DNA of 64,000 bases from Clostridiales bacterium (GCA_004553625.1 SFKX01000005.1:89614-153613), one strand, 5' to 3'. Positions 34,311 through 44,294 are shown, counted from the stretch's first letter. Numbers and translations are program-made. The notes: generated from the sequence alone by a model not told the origin.

Positions 34311-34886
34311 CTACGCCCACGGGTCTGCGGCCTTGGGGGTGCGGACGCCGGTGAGCAGGTACTGCTCCCACAGGAACCACTTCCCGTCGCTGCCCCGCTG
34401 GCGGAGCTTGATGGGGCGCGGGGCATCCGCGCCGCCGCAGGGGATGAAGAGCTTCATATAGCCCGGCTCTTCTCCGGAGACATGGCTGCTCTCGACCCTG
34501 ACGGTATAGGGCAGGGAGGGCGTATAGTTGTTTTCGGGAGCCGCGCCCGCAAAGTAGGTGAAGGGCAGGTAAGCCTTTCCGTCGCGGAAGCGGTCATTGA
34601 GGAAAGAGATGTCCTGCCCGTTCAGAGGCCGCGGGCCGCGCAGCCAGTTTAGCATCTCCTGGCCGATATTTCTGTCTGCGGCATAGGCGCACAGGGCCAG
34701 GACGGTCAGCGCCGCTGTCTGAAACGGGCTGTCAAGCGCCGCCTCCGGGAGCGCCCGCAGCTCGGCGAGGCTCTCGGGCAGCGCCGCGAAGGTAAAGGTC
34801 TCTGCCCTGTTTCCGATGGAGCCGGCAGCCGACATTGCGGTGTCTATCGCAGAGCTTTTCAGTTTATCAAAGATCCCCATTTGCAT
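34311..34886 (-). CDS. DUF6935-like protein
   Basis: A 191-residue soluble protein starting MGIFDKLKSS, with a C-terminal domain reading GQDISFLNDRFRDGKAYLPF, then ENNYTPSLPYTV and a GKWFLWEQYLLTGVRTPK end. This corresponds to DUF6935 as I recall it (moderate certainty). The family lies next to SPFH and TPM genes in Firmicutes and is of unknown function. A second ATG at 34880 is equally possible. It follows the TPM gene with a short spacer in one orientation. Confidence 0.65.
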   Translation of the reverse strand: MQMGIFDKLKSSAIDTAMSAAGSIGNRAETFTFAALPESLAELRALPEAALDSPFQTAALTVLALCAYAADRNIGQEMLNWLRGPRPLNGQDISFLNDRFRDGKAYLPFTYFAGAAPENNYTPSLPYTVRVESSHVSGEEPGYMKLFIPCGGADAPRPIKLRQRGSDGKWFLWEQYLLTGVRTPKAADPWA

Positions 34887-34935
34887 CTCCCTTTCACTTA
34901 TAGGAATGTCTCGCGTTCATTTCTTAGCCCGCTCC

Positions 34936-36243
34936 TTAGAATTTTCCGCTCCGGCCGCTGCCTCCGCCGCCGCTTTCACTGCGGGTGCTGCCTCCGCCCG
35001 AGCTTTGCTTTTGGATCGCGGTGCGCGTCACGGTGGTGTGGCTGAACTGGTCGCGCTGTTCAGTCAGCTGCAGCCCGCCTGCGGCTACATATGCATCGGC
35101 CTTGGCGCCCGGCCGGACCGTTTTCATGCCGCGCAGCAGAATATAGCAGACGATCCCCGCGGCCAGGCAGGAAAGCGCCGTCATCATGGCGATACGCGGC
35201 CAGTAGGAGGGACGCACGGGGTCCTCCGCCTCGGCCTTCGCCAGGAATTCCTCGCAGCCGCTCAGATAGTTGGAGATGCCGCCGTACCAGTCGTTGTCCC
35301 CAAAGTTTCCGAGGAACCGCTCTTCCAGCATCTCCCGCCCGTATTCATTGAAGGCGTATTCGGCATACTCGCCGTAGACGAACATGGCGTAGTCCCGCTC
35401 TTCCATGCTGAGCAGGACGATTATCCCGTCCCGTCCGAGCCCGTAGCCAAGCCCGCTGTTGTGATAGAGCTGGTAGGTGGTCTCGTATTCGCTGCCGTCG
35501 CCATAGTCGGTATAGTCGTCCACAATGGCGAAATAGACCCCGCAGCGACAGCTCTGGGAAATAGCCTGCGCGCGGTGCTCCAGCTCCTGCCACTGCTCGT
35601 ATGTGAGCAGGCCGCTGACATCATACACATACTGCATACCGCCGCCGCTCTGCCCGGGAGCTTCGGTCACTTCCGGTGCGGAGCCGTCCGGCGGGCAGTT
35701 GGCTAGGATAAAGTCCTCCGCAGCCGCCGCCATGGCGTCCACCGCCTGTGTAAGAGCGGCGGCGCTCATGCTTATGTCTTCGCCGCTCCACAGTTCGGGC
35801 GCCATATAGGGCTGCACGGCATCGCGGATGACGTTTGCCAGCTCCTGGCTGTCGCCGCGCTCCTCGCTCAGGCTGGCATAGACACACCAGCCGTTGCTGC
35901 TCGGCATGGCGTAATTGCCCGCATCCTGCGGCTCCAGCAGGATGGTCAGCGAGACGCCTTCCTTCGCCTCGCCATAACCGTACTCGTATGCCTCATATAG
36001 CCATGCTGCGGTGTCGCCGATGTTGTCGTCGCTGATCATGGTGAGCACATCCACCCGCAGGTCGATGCCCAGCGTCTCCGAAAGCTGCGGGAGCGTCTCC
36101 TCGCCCTGTATCGCCAGCGTCTCTGAGCCCAGCATCTCTGTTTCATCATAGATAACGCCGTAGTCCCGCGTGGCAAGCGCCGAGGTGCCGAGGGACAGGG
36201 TGAACAGGAGGACCATGACAAGCAGCAGAATTCTTTTCTTCAT
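34936..36243 (-). CDS. Tandem TPM-domain membrane protein
   Basis: A 435-residue protein: signal peptide (MKKRILLLVMVLLFTLSLGT), two TPM-like extracellular domains (about 30-180 and 205-335; DYGVIYDETEML and YVYDVSGLLTYEQWQELEHR starts, GLGRDGIIVLLSMEERDY), a membrane span (about 350-375) and a Gly/Ser-rich tail ending GGGGSGRSGKF, the low-complexity tail usual in TPM proteins. TPM domains occur in envelope-stress and photosystem-repair proteins. ATG 36243 begins the signal peptide; the longer frame is rejected. It lies 17 bases after the zinc-ribbon gene. Confidence 0.82.
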   Translation of the reverse strand: MKKRILLLVMVLLFTLSLGTSALATRDYGVIYDETEMLGSETLAIQGEETLPQLSETLGIDLRVDVLTMISDDNIGDTAAWLYEAYEYGYGEAKEGVSLTILLEPQDAGNYAMPSSNGWCVYASLSEERGDSQELANVIRDAVQPYMAPELWSGEDISMSAAALTQAVDAMAAAAEDFILANCPPDGSAPEVTEAPGQSGGGMQYVYDVSGLLTYEQWQELEHRAQAISQSCRCGVYFAIVDDYTDYGDGSEYETTYQLYHNSGLGYGLGRDGIIVLLSMEERDYAMFVYGEYAEYAFNEYGREMLEERFLGNFGDNDWYGGISNYLSGCEEFLAKAEAEDPVRPSYWPRIAMMTALSCLAAGIVCYILLRGMKTVRPGAKADAYVAAGGLQLTEQRDQFSHTTVTRTAIQKQSSGGGSTRSESGGGGSGRSGKF

Positions 36244-36260
36244 ATCCGTTCCCCTCCTTC

Positions 36261-37379
36261 TCACATGAACAAAAGCGCCAGCGCCGAGCTCAGCGCCGAG
36301 AGAGGTATGGCTATGGCGGCAAACAGGCCCCAAAACTTGCCCCAGCTGACCGGCAAATCGCCGACCAGCTTGCCGGTCTGCCCGTTCATGGCAAAGAGGA
36401 AATCCTTGCCCTTCCATTTGGTGTTCAGCATCCAGACTGGCATCAGGGCATACTGTACCTTGCCCCGCTTCAGGTTGACGTTCAGCTCTGTGACCGTGCA
36501 GGTGTCATACCCCTTGACGGTACGGCGCAGGGCCGCGGCAAAGGTGCCCTCGCAGCGCTTGTCCGCCCGCTCCCGGCACTGCTCGACCGGAACATCGAAC
36601 CTGTCTGCGAGAAAGCCCGGAAGATAGGCCGTGGAAAACTGCTGCAGCTCCTTGTAGTTATAGGGCTCGATGGAGTCCATGTGATCGTCCGGCAGCTTGC
36701 TGGAGGCGTCCACCGGCACCTTCTCAAAGGCGACGCTGCCGGAGCGGTAGACATTGAAGAATTCTGTCTCCGTGACTCTCTCGTCCTTGGTCTCGTATGT
36801 ATGGCTGCGGGTAGCCTCATAGCTGGCGTCGCCCTCGGCCTCACCGTCGAACATCCAGAAGGGGACGTAGATGCCCTGTATCTTTTGGATGTGGTTTTCC
36901 GAAGTGAAGCTCCTGGGCAGGAAAAACTTCCCCTTGTAGTGCTCCTTGAGCGCATTGACGGCTCTCTCCCGGCTCAGCTTGAAGGGAATGATGAAGTCCG
37001 GACGCAGGGACCCTGCGAACTGCCCCGGCACAACTGTCGGATTCCCGCAGTAGGGGCATGACGTGGCCGCCGTGCTTTCGTCGCAGATGAGTTCCGCGCC
37101 GCAGCTGGGGCAGCTATACGCCCGCATGGAGCCGCCCTCGTCGCCCCAGTCCTCGCTGAGACCCGAGGTGTCCCACTCGCCGCCGCCTGCAGAAGACGCG
37201 GGCCGGCCCTTGTCCGCGGCCTCAGCCGCCCTGGCTTCTTTTTCCGCATAAAGCGCCTCTATCTCGGCTGCGTCAAAGCCGGAACCGCAGTACTCGCACT
37301 CAAGTTTCCCGGACTCGCCCACAAAATGTAGCGGGCCCGTGCAGGCCGGGCATTGATAGTTGGTTATCTGTGCTGGCAT
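36261..37379 (-). CDS. Zinc-ribbon membrane-associated protein (YdjG-like)
   Basis: A 372-residue protein with two zinc ribbons at the N-terminus (CPACTGPLHF...CEYCGSGF at 10-40 and CPSCGAELIC...CPYCGNPTVV at about 90-120), a central domain (FIIPFKLSRERAVNALKEHY, YVPFWMFDGE) and a C-terminal membrane span. This is the architecture of TFIIB-type zinc-ribbon proteins found with SPFH and TPM genes, as in the Bacillus ydjFGHI (PspA) locus. ATG 37379 is preferred to the longer frame because the ribbon begins directly. Confidence 0.8.
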   Translation of the reverse strand: MPAQITNYQCPACTGPLHFVGESGKLECEYCGSGFDAAEIEALYAEKEARAAEAADKGRPASSAGGGEWDTSGLSEDWGDEGGSMRAYSCPSCGAELICDESTAATSCPYCGNPTVVPGQFAGSLRPDFIIPFKLSRERAVNALKEHYKGKFFLPRSFTSENHIQKIQGIYVPFWMFDGEAEGDASYEATRSHTYETKDERVTETEFFNVYRSGSVAFEKVPVDASSKLPDDHMDSIEPYNYKELQQFSTAYLPGFLADRFDVPVEQCRERADKRCEGTFAAALRRTVKGYDTCTVTELNVNLKRGKVQYALMPVWMLNTKWKGKDFLFAMNGQTGKLVGDLPVSWGKFWGLFAAIAIPLSALSSALALLFM

Positions 37380-37487
37380 TCTATCCCTCGCTTCCCGTAT
37401 CGGCAATGCGCGTCGGAGGCCATTCCTCTTCCGCGCATTTTGATCGCTCCCGCCCCAAACGGGGCGGGAGCCGGTTTCATTGCTGTT

Positions 37488-39362
37488 TTACTGGAATTTC
37501 ATGTTTTTCAGGATGATGTCGGGCATCGTCCCCTCAACGCAGTCCAGGTCCGTCAGACCGATGGAGAGGGCGCGGGTGTCGTCGAGCTGTGCCACGTACT
37601 CTATCCAATCATAGCCTATGTACTCGTAGGTGCGGCCATGGAAGGTTATGCCTCCGATGACCCTGTCCCCGATCTCCTGATAGTTCTTGAAGGAATCCTT
37701 GCTGGAATCGAAATCCGCCACAGTGCTTCTAACCTTAAACCGTATTTGTCCGGCGCCGAAGGCATCAGGATCCTCGTTTTCCACCAGCGAGTCTTTGGTG
37801 GTCGACCAGCCGCTCTCCGGGATGCTTGTGGTGATCTTCACCTTTACGTCATCCTTGGCAAACTGCAGGACCTCCAGGGTGATTTCCTTCATGACGGCGT
37901 TTGCCGCGGCCGCCCTGTCAGCCTCGGCGGCTTCCGCCTTCACCTCGTCCAGATACTTTGCTACGGCCTCACTGCCGGAGAAACCGCTGGTGTTGTAGGC
38001 GCTTATCTCATAAACGCCCGGCTCCTCCTCAACGAAGTTGACATAGATGAAGTTGTGCGGGTTCTCCGACGATATCCATTTGTAGAAGCGCATGTTGGCT
38101 TCATAGACATCGCTGTACTCCTCCTCGTCAAACTTGCCGTCCACGCCGAAGTAGGCTGCAAGCTCCTCATAGGTGGTGTTGAAGATGTCTTTGGCGACCT
38201 CGCTCATATAGACATAGCCCTTCTGCACCTGCTCGTCGGTCACGATGCCGTCACCGCCGGGTATGTCGCCCGTCTGAGTGCCCGTGCCGCCGCCCGAAGG
38301 AGCGCCTGCCCCGATGGCGTCCGGCATGGCCTCGCCCGCCTCTATCATCGGCAGATACCAGTCGTAATAGTAGTAGGGCAGGTCCTCCTCGTCCACATCG
38401 TCCCAGTATGTGCCCCAGGGGCGCAGGTAGATATCGTAGGTGAACTCATCGTCGCCGTTTTCATAGAAGCCGCTTATGTGGATCATGTCGTCGTAGTCCA
38501 GAAGGCCGGGGTCCACTATCCAGTCCGCGTGCTCAAGCGGGATATCCGTGAACCAGCCGCCCTCTGACATCACGGTGCCGAGCTCACTCGTCCCGGCCTC
38601 GTTCAGGCTGACCGCGGCGGAGGCCATGGGCTCCGCTTCCGTGTAGTCCTCGTCCCAGAGGGTGACGGTGCCCATATAGTCCTCGCCTATGTCGATGGTG
38701 CCGCAGACGTCCCACCACTCGCCCTCCATGTCCTCGTAATAACCCCAGCAGCCGGTCATTATCCACCAGCCGTACCAGTCGCCGTTCCACCAGTCGAGAA
38801 GTTCATCGCCTGTCCCGTCAGGATGCGTGGGCAGGGGGTCGCCGTTACCGCCGGGCAGCTTGGTGCCGCTGGCGCCGCTTCCGGCCGATTCCTGGCTGAG
38901 CGTGGACGGATCGACGGAGATGCTGGCGCTCTTGCTGCCAAACAGCTCCTCAAACTTTATCTCGACCTTGCTGGTCGTATCAGTAAGTACAAAGGCGCTT
39001 TTGATTTCCAGAGTCTCGCCGGGCAGGACATCCGCATACTGGCCGTCGCAGATGGTATCGAAAGAGTCCTCGGCAGTAAAAATCGTGGCCAGCGTCAGCT
39101 CCGTGCCGTTCTGCGTGGCGCTCTCGACGATGGACAGGAGATAGCAGTCGGTTTCGTCGGTGTTGTTGGTGTAGTCCAGCGTCAGGACGAGCGCGTCGTT
39201 CCCATCATAGTCTTTCATTATGCACGCGCCCTTGTAGAGCAGCTCATACTTCCCGACCTTCAGCAGATTGGGGTCTGCCGGCTTACCGCCGCCGCAGGCG
39301 GCGAGGCTGAGCAGCATCAAGGCCGCGAGCAATATGCAGAGCAGTTTACTTGTTCGTCTCAT
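37488..39362 (-). CDS. Large lipoprotein with N-terminal DUF5067-like domain
   Basis: A 624-residue lipoprotein. The signal ends LLSLAACGGG (Cys at about 23). An N-terminal beta-rich domain (about 35-150; LVLTLDYTNNTDETDCYL, VLPGETLEIKSAFVLTD) fits the DUF5067/telokin-like family. A Tyr/Trp/Asp-rich middle (about 190-345) and a helical-then-sheet C-terminal domain (about 385-624) follow. The middle resembles the Trp/Asp-rich part of the lipoprotein at 24430-25650 in composition. Function is unknown; it is placed in the SPFH/TPM operon. Confidence 0.72.
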   Translation of the reverse strand: MRRTSKLLCILLAALMLLSLAACGGGKPADPNLLKVGKYELLYKGACIMKDYDGNDALVLTLDYTNNTDETDCYLLSIVESATQNGTELTLATIFTAEDSFDTICDGQYADVLPGETLEIKSAFVLTDTTSKVEIKFEELFGSKSASISVDPSTLSQESAGSGASGTKLPGGNGDPLPTHPDGTGDELLDWWNGDWYGWWIMTGCWGYYEDMEGEWWDVCGTIDIGEDYMGTVTLWDEDYTEAEPMASAAVSLNEAGTSELGTVMSEGGWFTDIPLEHADWIVDPGLLDYDDMIHISGFYENGDDEFTYDIYLRPWGTYWDDVDEEDLPYYYYDWYLPMIEAGEAMPDAIGAGAPSGGGTGTQTGDIPGGDGIVTDEQVQKGYVYMSEVAKDIFNTTYEELAAYFGVDGKFDEEEYSDVYEANMRFYKWISSENPHNFIYVNFVEEEPGVYEISAYNTSGFSGSEAVAKYLDEVKAEAAEADRAAAANAVMKEITLEVLQFAKDDVKVKITTSIPESGWSTTKDSLVENEDPDAFGAGQIRFKVRSTVADFDSSKDSFKNYQEIGDRVIGGITFHGRTYEYIGYDWIEYVAQLDDTRALSIGLTDLDCVEGTMPDIILKNMKFQ

Positions 39363-39396
39363 TATTACCTCCTCATTCTCTCAGCCGATACGCGTC

Positions 39397-40233
39397 TCAG
39401 CTGTTGACGGCGCCGCCGCAGAATTCGCAGCAGCCGCTGGCGTCCGGCGTGGTGGTCGCGCCGCAGAAGGGGCAGGTCACCGCCGCCTTCGGGGCAGCGG
39501 CCGCCGCCGCCTCATCCCGAACCTGCTGCCGCACCCTGAGCAGCGCGTCCCGTATCTCGAGGCCCATCTCCTCATACTGCCAGTATTCCACGCTGGAGCG
39601 CACTTCCTCCGCGTTGGAGGTGAGGGAGCCGCCCCTCATGCCGCCGAAGCCGCCCCGCGGCCTGCGCATGGCGTCCGGCCCGTCCAGCAGCGTTTCCTCG
39701 CCGTTGTCCACGGACTCGCTGTTGAGCTGAAAACGTATCTCGTTGAAATAGGGGTTGTTTACGTTGATGACGATATAGAAGTCGTAGGAATAGGCGTACC
39801 GCCTGGGGTTGAAGCTCTTGCGCTCCCCATCCTTATCCTCGTATTCGATCTCCGTTCTGCTCTCGTCGATGTCCAGCTTGCAGCCGGTCACGTCAGAGAA
39901 GGACAGCACATCCGGGTTGGCCTCCTCGAGATTTTTGGCAGCGGTGACCATAAAGAGACCCGCGTCCTCGTCCAGCAGCACCTTGGTGCGCTCGCCCAGA
40001 GTCCGGGTGATGCGGAATGACGCGACCTTCTCCCGGTTTGCCTCGCGATAGTCGAGCTGCTCTTTTATCTCATCCACCGTACTCTGACGTCGGTCGCTGA
40101 ACCAAGGTGAGAGCTTGGCGGCGCAGCTTTTGCACATATTGCCGTCCTCCAGCTTTCGGTTGCCGAGCAGTCCAATCTCGCCGCCGCAGATGGAACACTC
40201 CTTTTTGTCGAACAACTTACCAAAGAGTCCCAT
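39397..40233 (-). CDS. DUF4428 protein with C-terminal zinc ribbon
   Basis: A 278-residue protein. N-terminal DUF4428-type zinc knuckles (CSICGGEIGLLGNRKLEDGN, CKSC), a central PH-like beta domain (about 70-170; FSDVTGCKLDIDESRTEIEY), a Gly/Arg-rich linker and a C-terminal CPFCGATTTPDASGCCEFCG ribbon. Proteins of this layout accompany SPFH genes. Cytoplasmic and presumably membrane-recruited. Confidence 0.82.
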   Translation of the reverse strand: MGLFGKLFDKKECSICGGEIGLLGNRKLEDGNMCKSCAAKLSPWFSDRRQSTVDEIKEQLDYREANREKVASFRITRTLGERTKVLLDEDAGLFMVTAAKNLEEANPDVLSFSDVTGCKLDIDESRTEIEYEDKDGERKSFNPRRYAYSYDFYIVINVNNPYFNEIRFQLNSESVDNGEETLLDGPDAMRRPRGGFGGMRGGSLTSNAEEVRSSVEYWQYEEMGLEIRDALLRVRQQVRDEAAAAAAPKAAVTCPFCGATTTPDASGCCEFCGGAVNS

Positions 40234-40258
40234 GGCTCGCGTTCCTTTCTAAAACCTG

Positions 40259-40666
40259 TCAAACATTGACGTTATTTTTCATCTGCACCGCGCCATAGGA
40301 ATACAGGCCCGGCAGCAGCAGATTGAGTACCAGATTGATAATGCTGAACTGCCCGCCGCCTATAAGTCCGATAACCATGGAGGCAATGTACAAAATACCT
40401 ATGACTATGCCCCACTTGACACAGGCGGCCGCCTTCTGGGGTGCGCTGCAGGCGCCCACGCCCTTTATTCCGGCTATGAACTCGATGATGGAGGAGACGA
40501 TGATGATCGCGGAGCTTGCATAGAGCAGGCCGGTCCCCTCCGCGCTCTCCGCCAGCGCCACCAAGGCGCTGATGCCGAGAATTGCAAGCACGCCTACGAT
40601 TGCTGCTATGACGCCGCCGATGATCATGAGAATGGACGTAACTTTCAGAAGCTTTTGACCTTTCAT
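40259..40666 (-). CDS. Four-span small membrane protein
   Basis: A 135-residue protein with about four hydrophobic helices (for example MIIGGVIAAIVGVLAILG) and short loops, no catalytic motif. It lies in line between the SPFH and DUF4428 genes and is read in the same direction. It may be a membrane anchor for the module. I do not recognise the family with confidence. Confidence 0.7.
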   Translation of the reverse strand: MKGQKLLKVTSILMIIGGVIAAIVGVLAILGISALVALAESAEGTGLLYASSAIIIVSSIIEFIAGIKGVGACSAPQKAAACVKWGIVIGILYIASMVIGLIGGGQFSIINLVLNLLLPGLYSYGAVQMKNNVNV

Positions 40667-40710
40667 TTTTAAATACCTCCTGTTTCATATTTTTATAATA
40701 CGCTTTAACC

Positions 40711-42720
40711 TCAGATGCCTTTGTTCAGTTTCCTGCCACCATCCGTTTCATATCCGGGGATCTCCCGCCCGATGGGGTCGGCCAGCTCCTCCAGCAGAGC
40801 GATCAGCGTAAGGATACGGCGGTCGTTTGGCGGATTATAACGGATGCTCCGTGTTCCGTCTTCTGTGCTCCAGGTCAGGATCAGGCTGGTGGAGTCCCCG
40901 CCATCCATGACTTCGATCCCCGGTGGCAGCTTCACCTCCATCAGCGGGTAGAGCTCCAGAATGATCTGCTCCACATCCGACCACTGAGCCGCGGTGATGG
41001 GGACATTCTCTTTGGTGGACGGATGATACCACTCCTCGTCCTCCGCCGTATCCGGATCAAGGGCCGGATAATAGCTTGTTTCCAGAATAGCCACCGGCGA
41101 AAGCGTGATGGCAAAATCCGCTCTGGCAACCATGCCGCTGGTGTGGCTGTATGTGACGCCGGTCAAGGTACCGGGCGGCACGGCAGATTCCTTCTGTATG
41201 GGTGCATCACCTCCCTGATGACCTCTGAAACAATATCCCACAGCCGCCAGAAGCAGGAACAGACCTACAACAGAAAATACGGCGGTTTTTCTTCCCCGGG
41301 TCATCCCTGCACCGTCTCCGTCGTCAAAGGGGTCGCCGCATTCCGGGCAGAACTTGGGCGGATGCGTGGGGTCAGACGGCTCCCAGCCGCACTTGTCGCA
41401 CTTGTACTGGGGGACACCGGCGGGCTTTTTCGCCCCGCACTCGGAGCAGAACTTGCCCTTGTTCACCGCGCCGCAGGCACAGGTCCAGCCGTCCGCGGCA
41501 GGCTTGGGCTTGCCGCACTCTGGGCAGAACTTTCCAGTAGCCGTCGCACCGCAGTCGCACTGCCAGCTCTCTGCTGCCGGCTTTGGTTCCGGTTTTTTGC
41601 TGCCGCAGTTGGGGCAGAAGTTGCCCGTGATGCCGCCCTGCCCGCAGGAACAGGTCCAGCCGGCGGGAGCAGCGGGAGCTGGCGCAGGCGCAGGCTGCTG
41701 GGCCTGCTGCTGCGCGCCCATCTGATAGAGGTTCTGCGCGTTCATGCCGCCCATCTGTCCGGCCATGCCCATGCCCATGAAGGCCATGGCCGGGCCCGCG
41801 CCCTGATTGGCCGCCGCGGACTGCATGGCGCTGGCCTGTGCGCCAACCAGATGAGCCGCCGCCCTCGTCGGGTCCATGAACGCCGCGTTGCGCTGCAGCT
41901 CCTTTATCATCTGCTCGTCTTCCTCGTTGGCCTTGACGCTGGAGACGCCGAAGGACACGATCTCCATGCCGCGCAGGTCGCGCCATCTGGAGGAGAGCTG
42001 CTCGTTGAGGGCTTCTGCCAGCTCCAGGGTGTGGCCGGGCAGGGCGGAGTAGCGGATGCCCATCTCGGATATCTTGGCAAAGGCGGGCTGCAGGGCGGTG
42101 AGCAGCTCCGTCTTCATCTGCCCCGCGATCTGCTCGGTCTTAAAGTCCTCGCTGACGTTGCCGCAGACGTTGGTGTAGAACAGCATGGGGTTTTTCAGCC
42201 GGATGCTGTATTCACCGAAGCAGCGGATGCCGATGTCTATGTCGATGCCCGCGCGCTGGTCCACCACCCGGAAGGGGACGGGGCTGGGCGTGCCGTACTT
42301 GTTGCCGGTCAGCTCCTTGGTGTTGAAATAGTAGACGCGCTGGTCCTTTGGCGCCTCGCCGCCGAAGGTGAAGCGCTTGCCGACGTTCTGAAACACGCTC
42401 TTGATGGATTCGCCCAGGTCACCGGCAAAGAGGCTAGGCTCCGTGGACGTGTCGTAGGTGTATTCGCCCGGCTCGGCGCACATATCCACGATCTTGCCCT
42501 GCTCCACGATGAGCATGCACTGGCCGTCTGCCACAGCGATGACGGAGCCGTTGGAGATGATGTTGTCATCGCCCTTGGTGTTGCTGGAGCGGCCCGTGAC
42601 CTTCTTCTTTCCCTTCAGCGCCAGAACTTCCGCGGGTATGGCCTCGCAGTAGAAGAATTCCTTCCACTGATCGGCCAGTACGCCTCCGGCTGCCCCAAAC
42701 GCGGCTTTGATAAGTCCCAT
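40711..42720 (-). CDS. SPFH-domain protein with multiple zinc ribbons (YdjI-like fusion)
   Basis: A 669-residue protein. An SPFH (virion-core-like, YdjI) domain occupies residues about 1-300, followed by a Met/Gln/Ala-rich linker (about 290-350) and at least three to four Cys4 zinc ribbons of the form CxCG...FCPxCG (CSCGQGGITGNFCPNCG, CACGAVNKGKFCSECG). A membrane span (about 485-505) and an extracellular domain of about 160 residues complete it. YdjI-type proteins lack the last two parts, so this is an extended fusion. In B. subtilis YdjI recruits PspA to the membrane; no PspA gene is visible in this window. Confidence 0.85.
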   Translation of the reverse strand: MGLIKAAFGAAGGVLADQWKEFFYCEAIPAEVLALKGKKKVTGRSSNTKGDDNIISNGSVIAVADGQCMLIVEQGKIVDMCAEPGEYTYDTSTEPSLFAGDLGESIKSVFQNVGKRFTFGGEAPKDQRVYYFNTKELTGNKYGTPSPVPFRVVDQRAGIDIDIGIRCFGEYSIRLKNPMLFYTNVCGNVSEDFKTEQIAGQMKTELLTALQPAFAKISEMGIRYSALPGHTLELAEALNEQLSSRWRDLRGMEIVSFGVSSVKANEEDEQMIKELQRNAAFMDPTRAAAHLVGAQASAMQSAAANQGAGPAMAFMGMGMAGQMGGMNAQNLYQMGAQQQAQQPAPAPAPAAPAGWTCSCGQGGITGNFCPNCGSKKPEPKPAAESWQCDCGATATGKFCPECGKPKPAADGWTCACGAVNKGKFCSECGAKKPAGVPQYKCDKCGWEPSDPTHPPKFCPECGDPFDDGDGAGMTRGRKTAVFSVVGLFLLLAAVGYCFRGHQGGDAPIQKESAVPPGTLTGVTYSHTSGMVARADFAITLSPVAILETSYYPALDPDTAEDEEWYHPSTKENVPITAAQWSDVEQIILELYPLMEVKLPPGIEVMDGGDSTSLILTWSTEDGTRSIRYNPPNDRRILTLIALLEELADPIGREIPGYETDGGRKLNKGI

Positions 42721-42772
42721 GGTTCATTTCCCCTTTCGTCAATTTGCAGGAGCGGCTGGCCCGGGCCGCCCG

Positions 42773-44263
42773 TCACGGATGCAGCCGGAGCCAGGTCTCG
42801 CCGCTTCCGGCCCTCGTATAGTCGTGGCCGTTGGCAGCCTCCATGACGTACCAGTAGGCCCAATGGCTCTCGGCCACGTCATGGAAAGTGCGCAGTTCGT
42901 CGGGATGGCTGCGGATATAGTCCTGATCCGCCGTGCGCTCCAGCAGGCGGCATGTCACAGCAGCCACCTCGGCGCGGGTTATCGGGTTTTCCGGCCTGAA
43001 AGTGCCGTCAGCGTAGCCGTTCACCCAGCCGCGTGTGGCCGCAAAGCTGATGTAGCTGGCCGCCCAATGGTTCGGCGGAACGTCCGCAAAGCTCTTCGCG
43101 CCCTCCGTCAGCTTTTCAAAGCGCGAGGCAATGGCGGCAAACTCCGCCCGGGTCACGGGCGCGTCGGGGCGGAAGCTCCCGTCGGCGTAGCCGGTGATGA
43201 TGCCGAACTGCTCCATGTATCCGATGTAGTTTGCGGCCCAGTGGCTGCCCGGCACATCGTTGAAGCTGTTGGCATAGGTCTTATCCGCCTCTATCTGCTC
43301 GGTGAGCAGGCGGGCGAACATGGTCGTCACCTCGGCTCGCGTCATGTTCCGCTCCGGGCCGAAGGAGCCGCCGTCGTAGCCCACGAGGAAGGTGAAGTGG
43401 TCCTCGCGGTTGAGCTGCGCGGCACGGCGGTTTACAAAGGTCACGGGGACGTAGGCTTCGCCGTCCATGGTGACGCCGGAGCCTCTGACGGAAAGCTCAT
43501 AGCTTTGCTCGGACTTCACATAGCCCTCCGGGGCGCTCTCTTCCGCCAGGATGTAATCGCCGCTGCCGACGCCGGTGAAGCTGGCCTCGCCCCGGGAATT
43601 GGAGACAGCCTCGTAAACAGCGTCGCCGCGGCTGTTTTCCAGCACAAAGACCGCGCCCGCAAGCGGTTCCCCGGCAGTGTCCACTTTCTTCACCGTTATC
43701 GTGGCGCCGTAATACCAGTCGGGGAGGTAGTTATAGGTGTAGGTGTTGGTGAAGGCCGCCGTGGGCTGAGGATCATCCACGCTGTATTCGTGGCACAGGC
43801 TGAAGGTGTAACTGTAAGAACCGTCATTATTAGTGCTGCGGGTCACATGATACAGCGCGTCGGAGTAGTCCCAGCTGGGGTCGCCGCCCGGCATTTCGCG
43901 CAGATAGACGTCATACCAGATCGTATCAGCATATCCTTCTCCATCTACGGTGTCTTTCGGCGTCTGGAAGGACAGGGTATGCTGCGTGGTGCCCGCGCCG
44001 TATGTGGTGATCGTGGCCGTGCCGAGCCGCTCATATATGGGAGTTCCATCTCCGTCCTCTCTCCCACCCAGAAGCAGTTCAAAGGTGAATGTCGCCGCAC
44101 CGGGCGCGACATTTCCGGCCTGCGCAACGGTCTTGGTGATGTTAAGCACCGTAGTCTCCATTTCAGGGCCTTCATCCGCCAGCGCCGCGGCAGGGAGCAG
44201 GCCCAGCACCATCACGAGGCAGAGCAAAACGCCCCAAAATCTTCTCATTGTTCTCGCTTTCAT
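42773..44263 (-). CDS. Secreted SLH-domain surface protein with Cna-B/SpaA domain
   Basis: About 496 residues. Signal peptide (RRFWGVLLCLVMVLGLLPAA), a fimbrial-shaft-like domain (about 30-180), a Cna-B/SpaA-type beta-sandwich (about 195-285; ITVKKVDTAGEPLAGAVFVL, SGDYILAEESAPEGY), then three SLH repeats (FLVGYDGGSFGPERNMTRAE, GYADGSFRPDAPVTRAEFAA, GYADGTFRPENPITRAEVAA). SLH repeats bind cell-wall polymers, so it coats the surface. AGGAG lies 9 bases before ATG 44263; ATG 44272 is too close to it. Confidence 0.85.
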   Translation of the reverse strand: MKARTMRRFWGVLLCLVMVLGLLPAAALADEGPEMETTVLNITKTVAQAGNVAPGAATFTFELLLGGREDGDGTPIYERLGTATITTYGAGTTQHTLSFQTPKDTVDGEGYADTIWYDVYLREMPGGDPSWDYSDALYHVTRSTNNDGSYSYTFSLCHEYSVDDPQPTAAFTNTYTYNYLPDWYYGATITVKKVDTAGEPLAGAVFVLENSRGDAVYEAVSNSRGEASFTGVGSGDYILAEESAPEGYVKSEQSYELSVRGSGVTMDGEAYVPVTFVNRRAAQLNREDHFTFLVGYDGGSFGPERNMTRAEVTTMFARLLTEQIEADKTYANSFNDVPGSHWAANYIGYMEQFGIITGYADGSFRPDAPVTRAEFAAIASRFEKLTEGAKSFADVPPNHWAASYISFAATRGWVNGYADGTFRPENPITRAEVAAVTCRLLERTADQDYIRSHPDELRTFHDVAESHWAYWYVMEAANGHDYTRAGSGETWLRLHP

Positions 44264-44294
44264 GTTCTTCATCTCCTTTTTGTTTGGCCTTTTA

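Noticed and set aside
40711-42720. Viral structural protein, as the 'virion core protein' name of this family might suggest
   Set aside because: That name is a legacy annotation of YdjI-like SPFH proteins; here the SPFH domain is joined with zinc ribbons and a membrane span among envelope genes.
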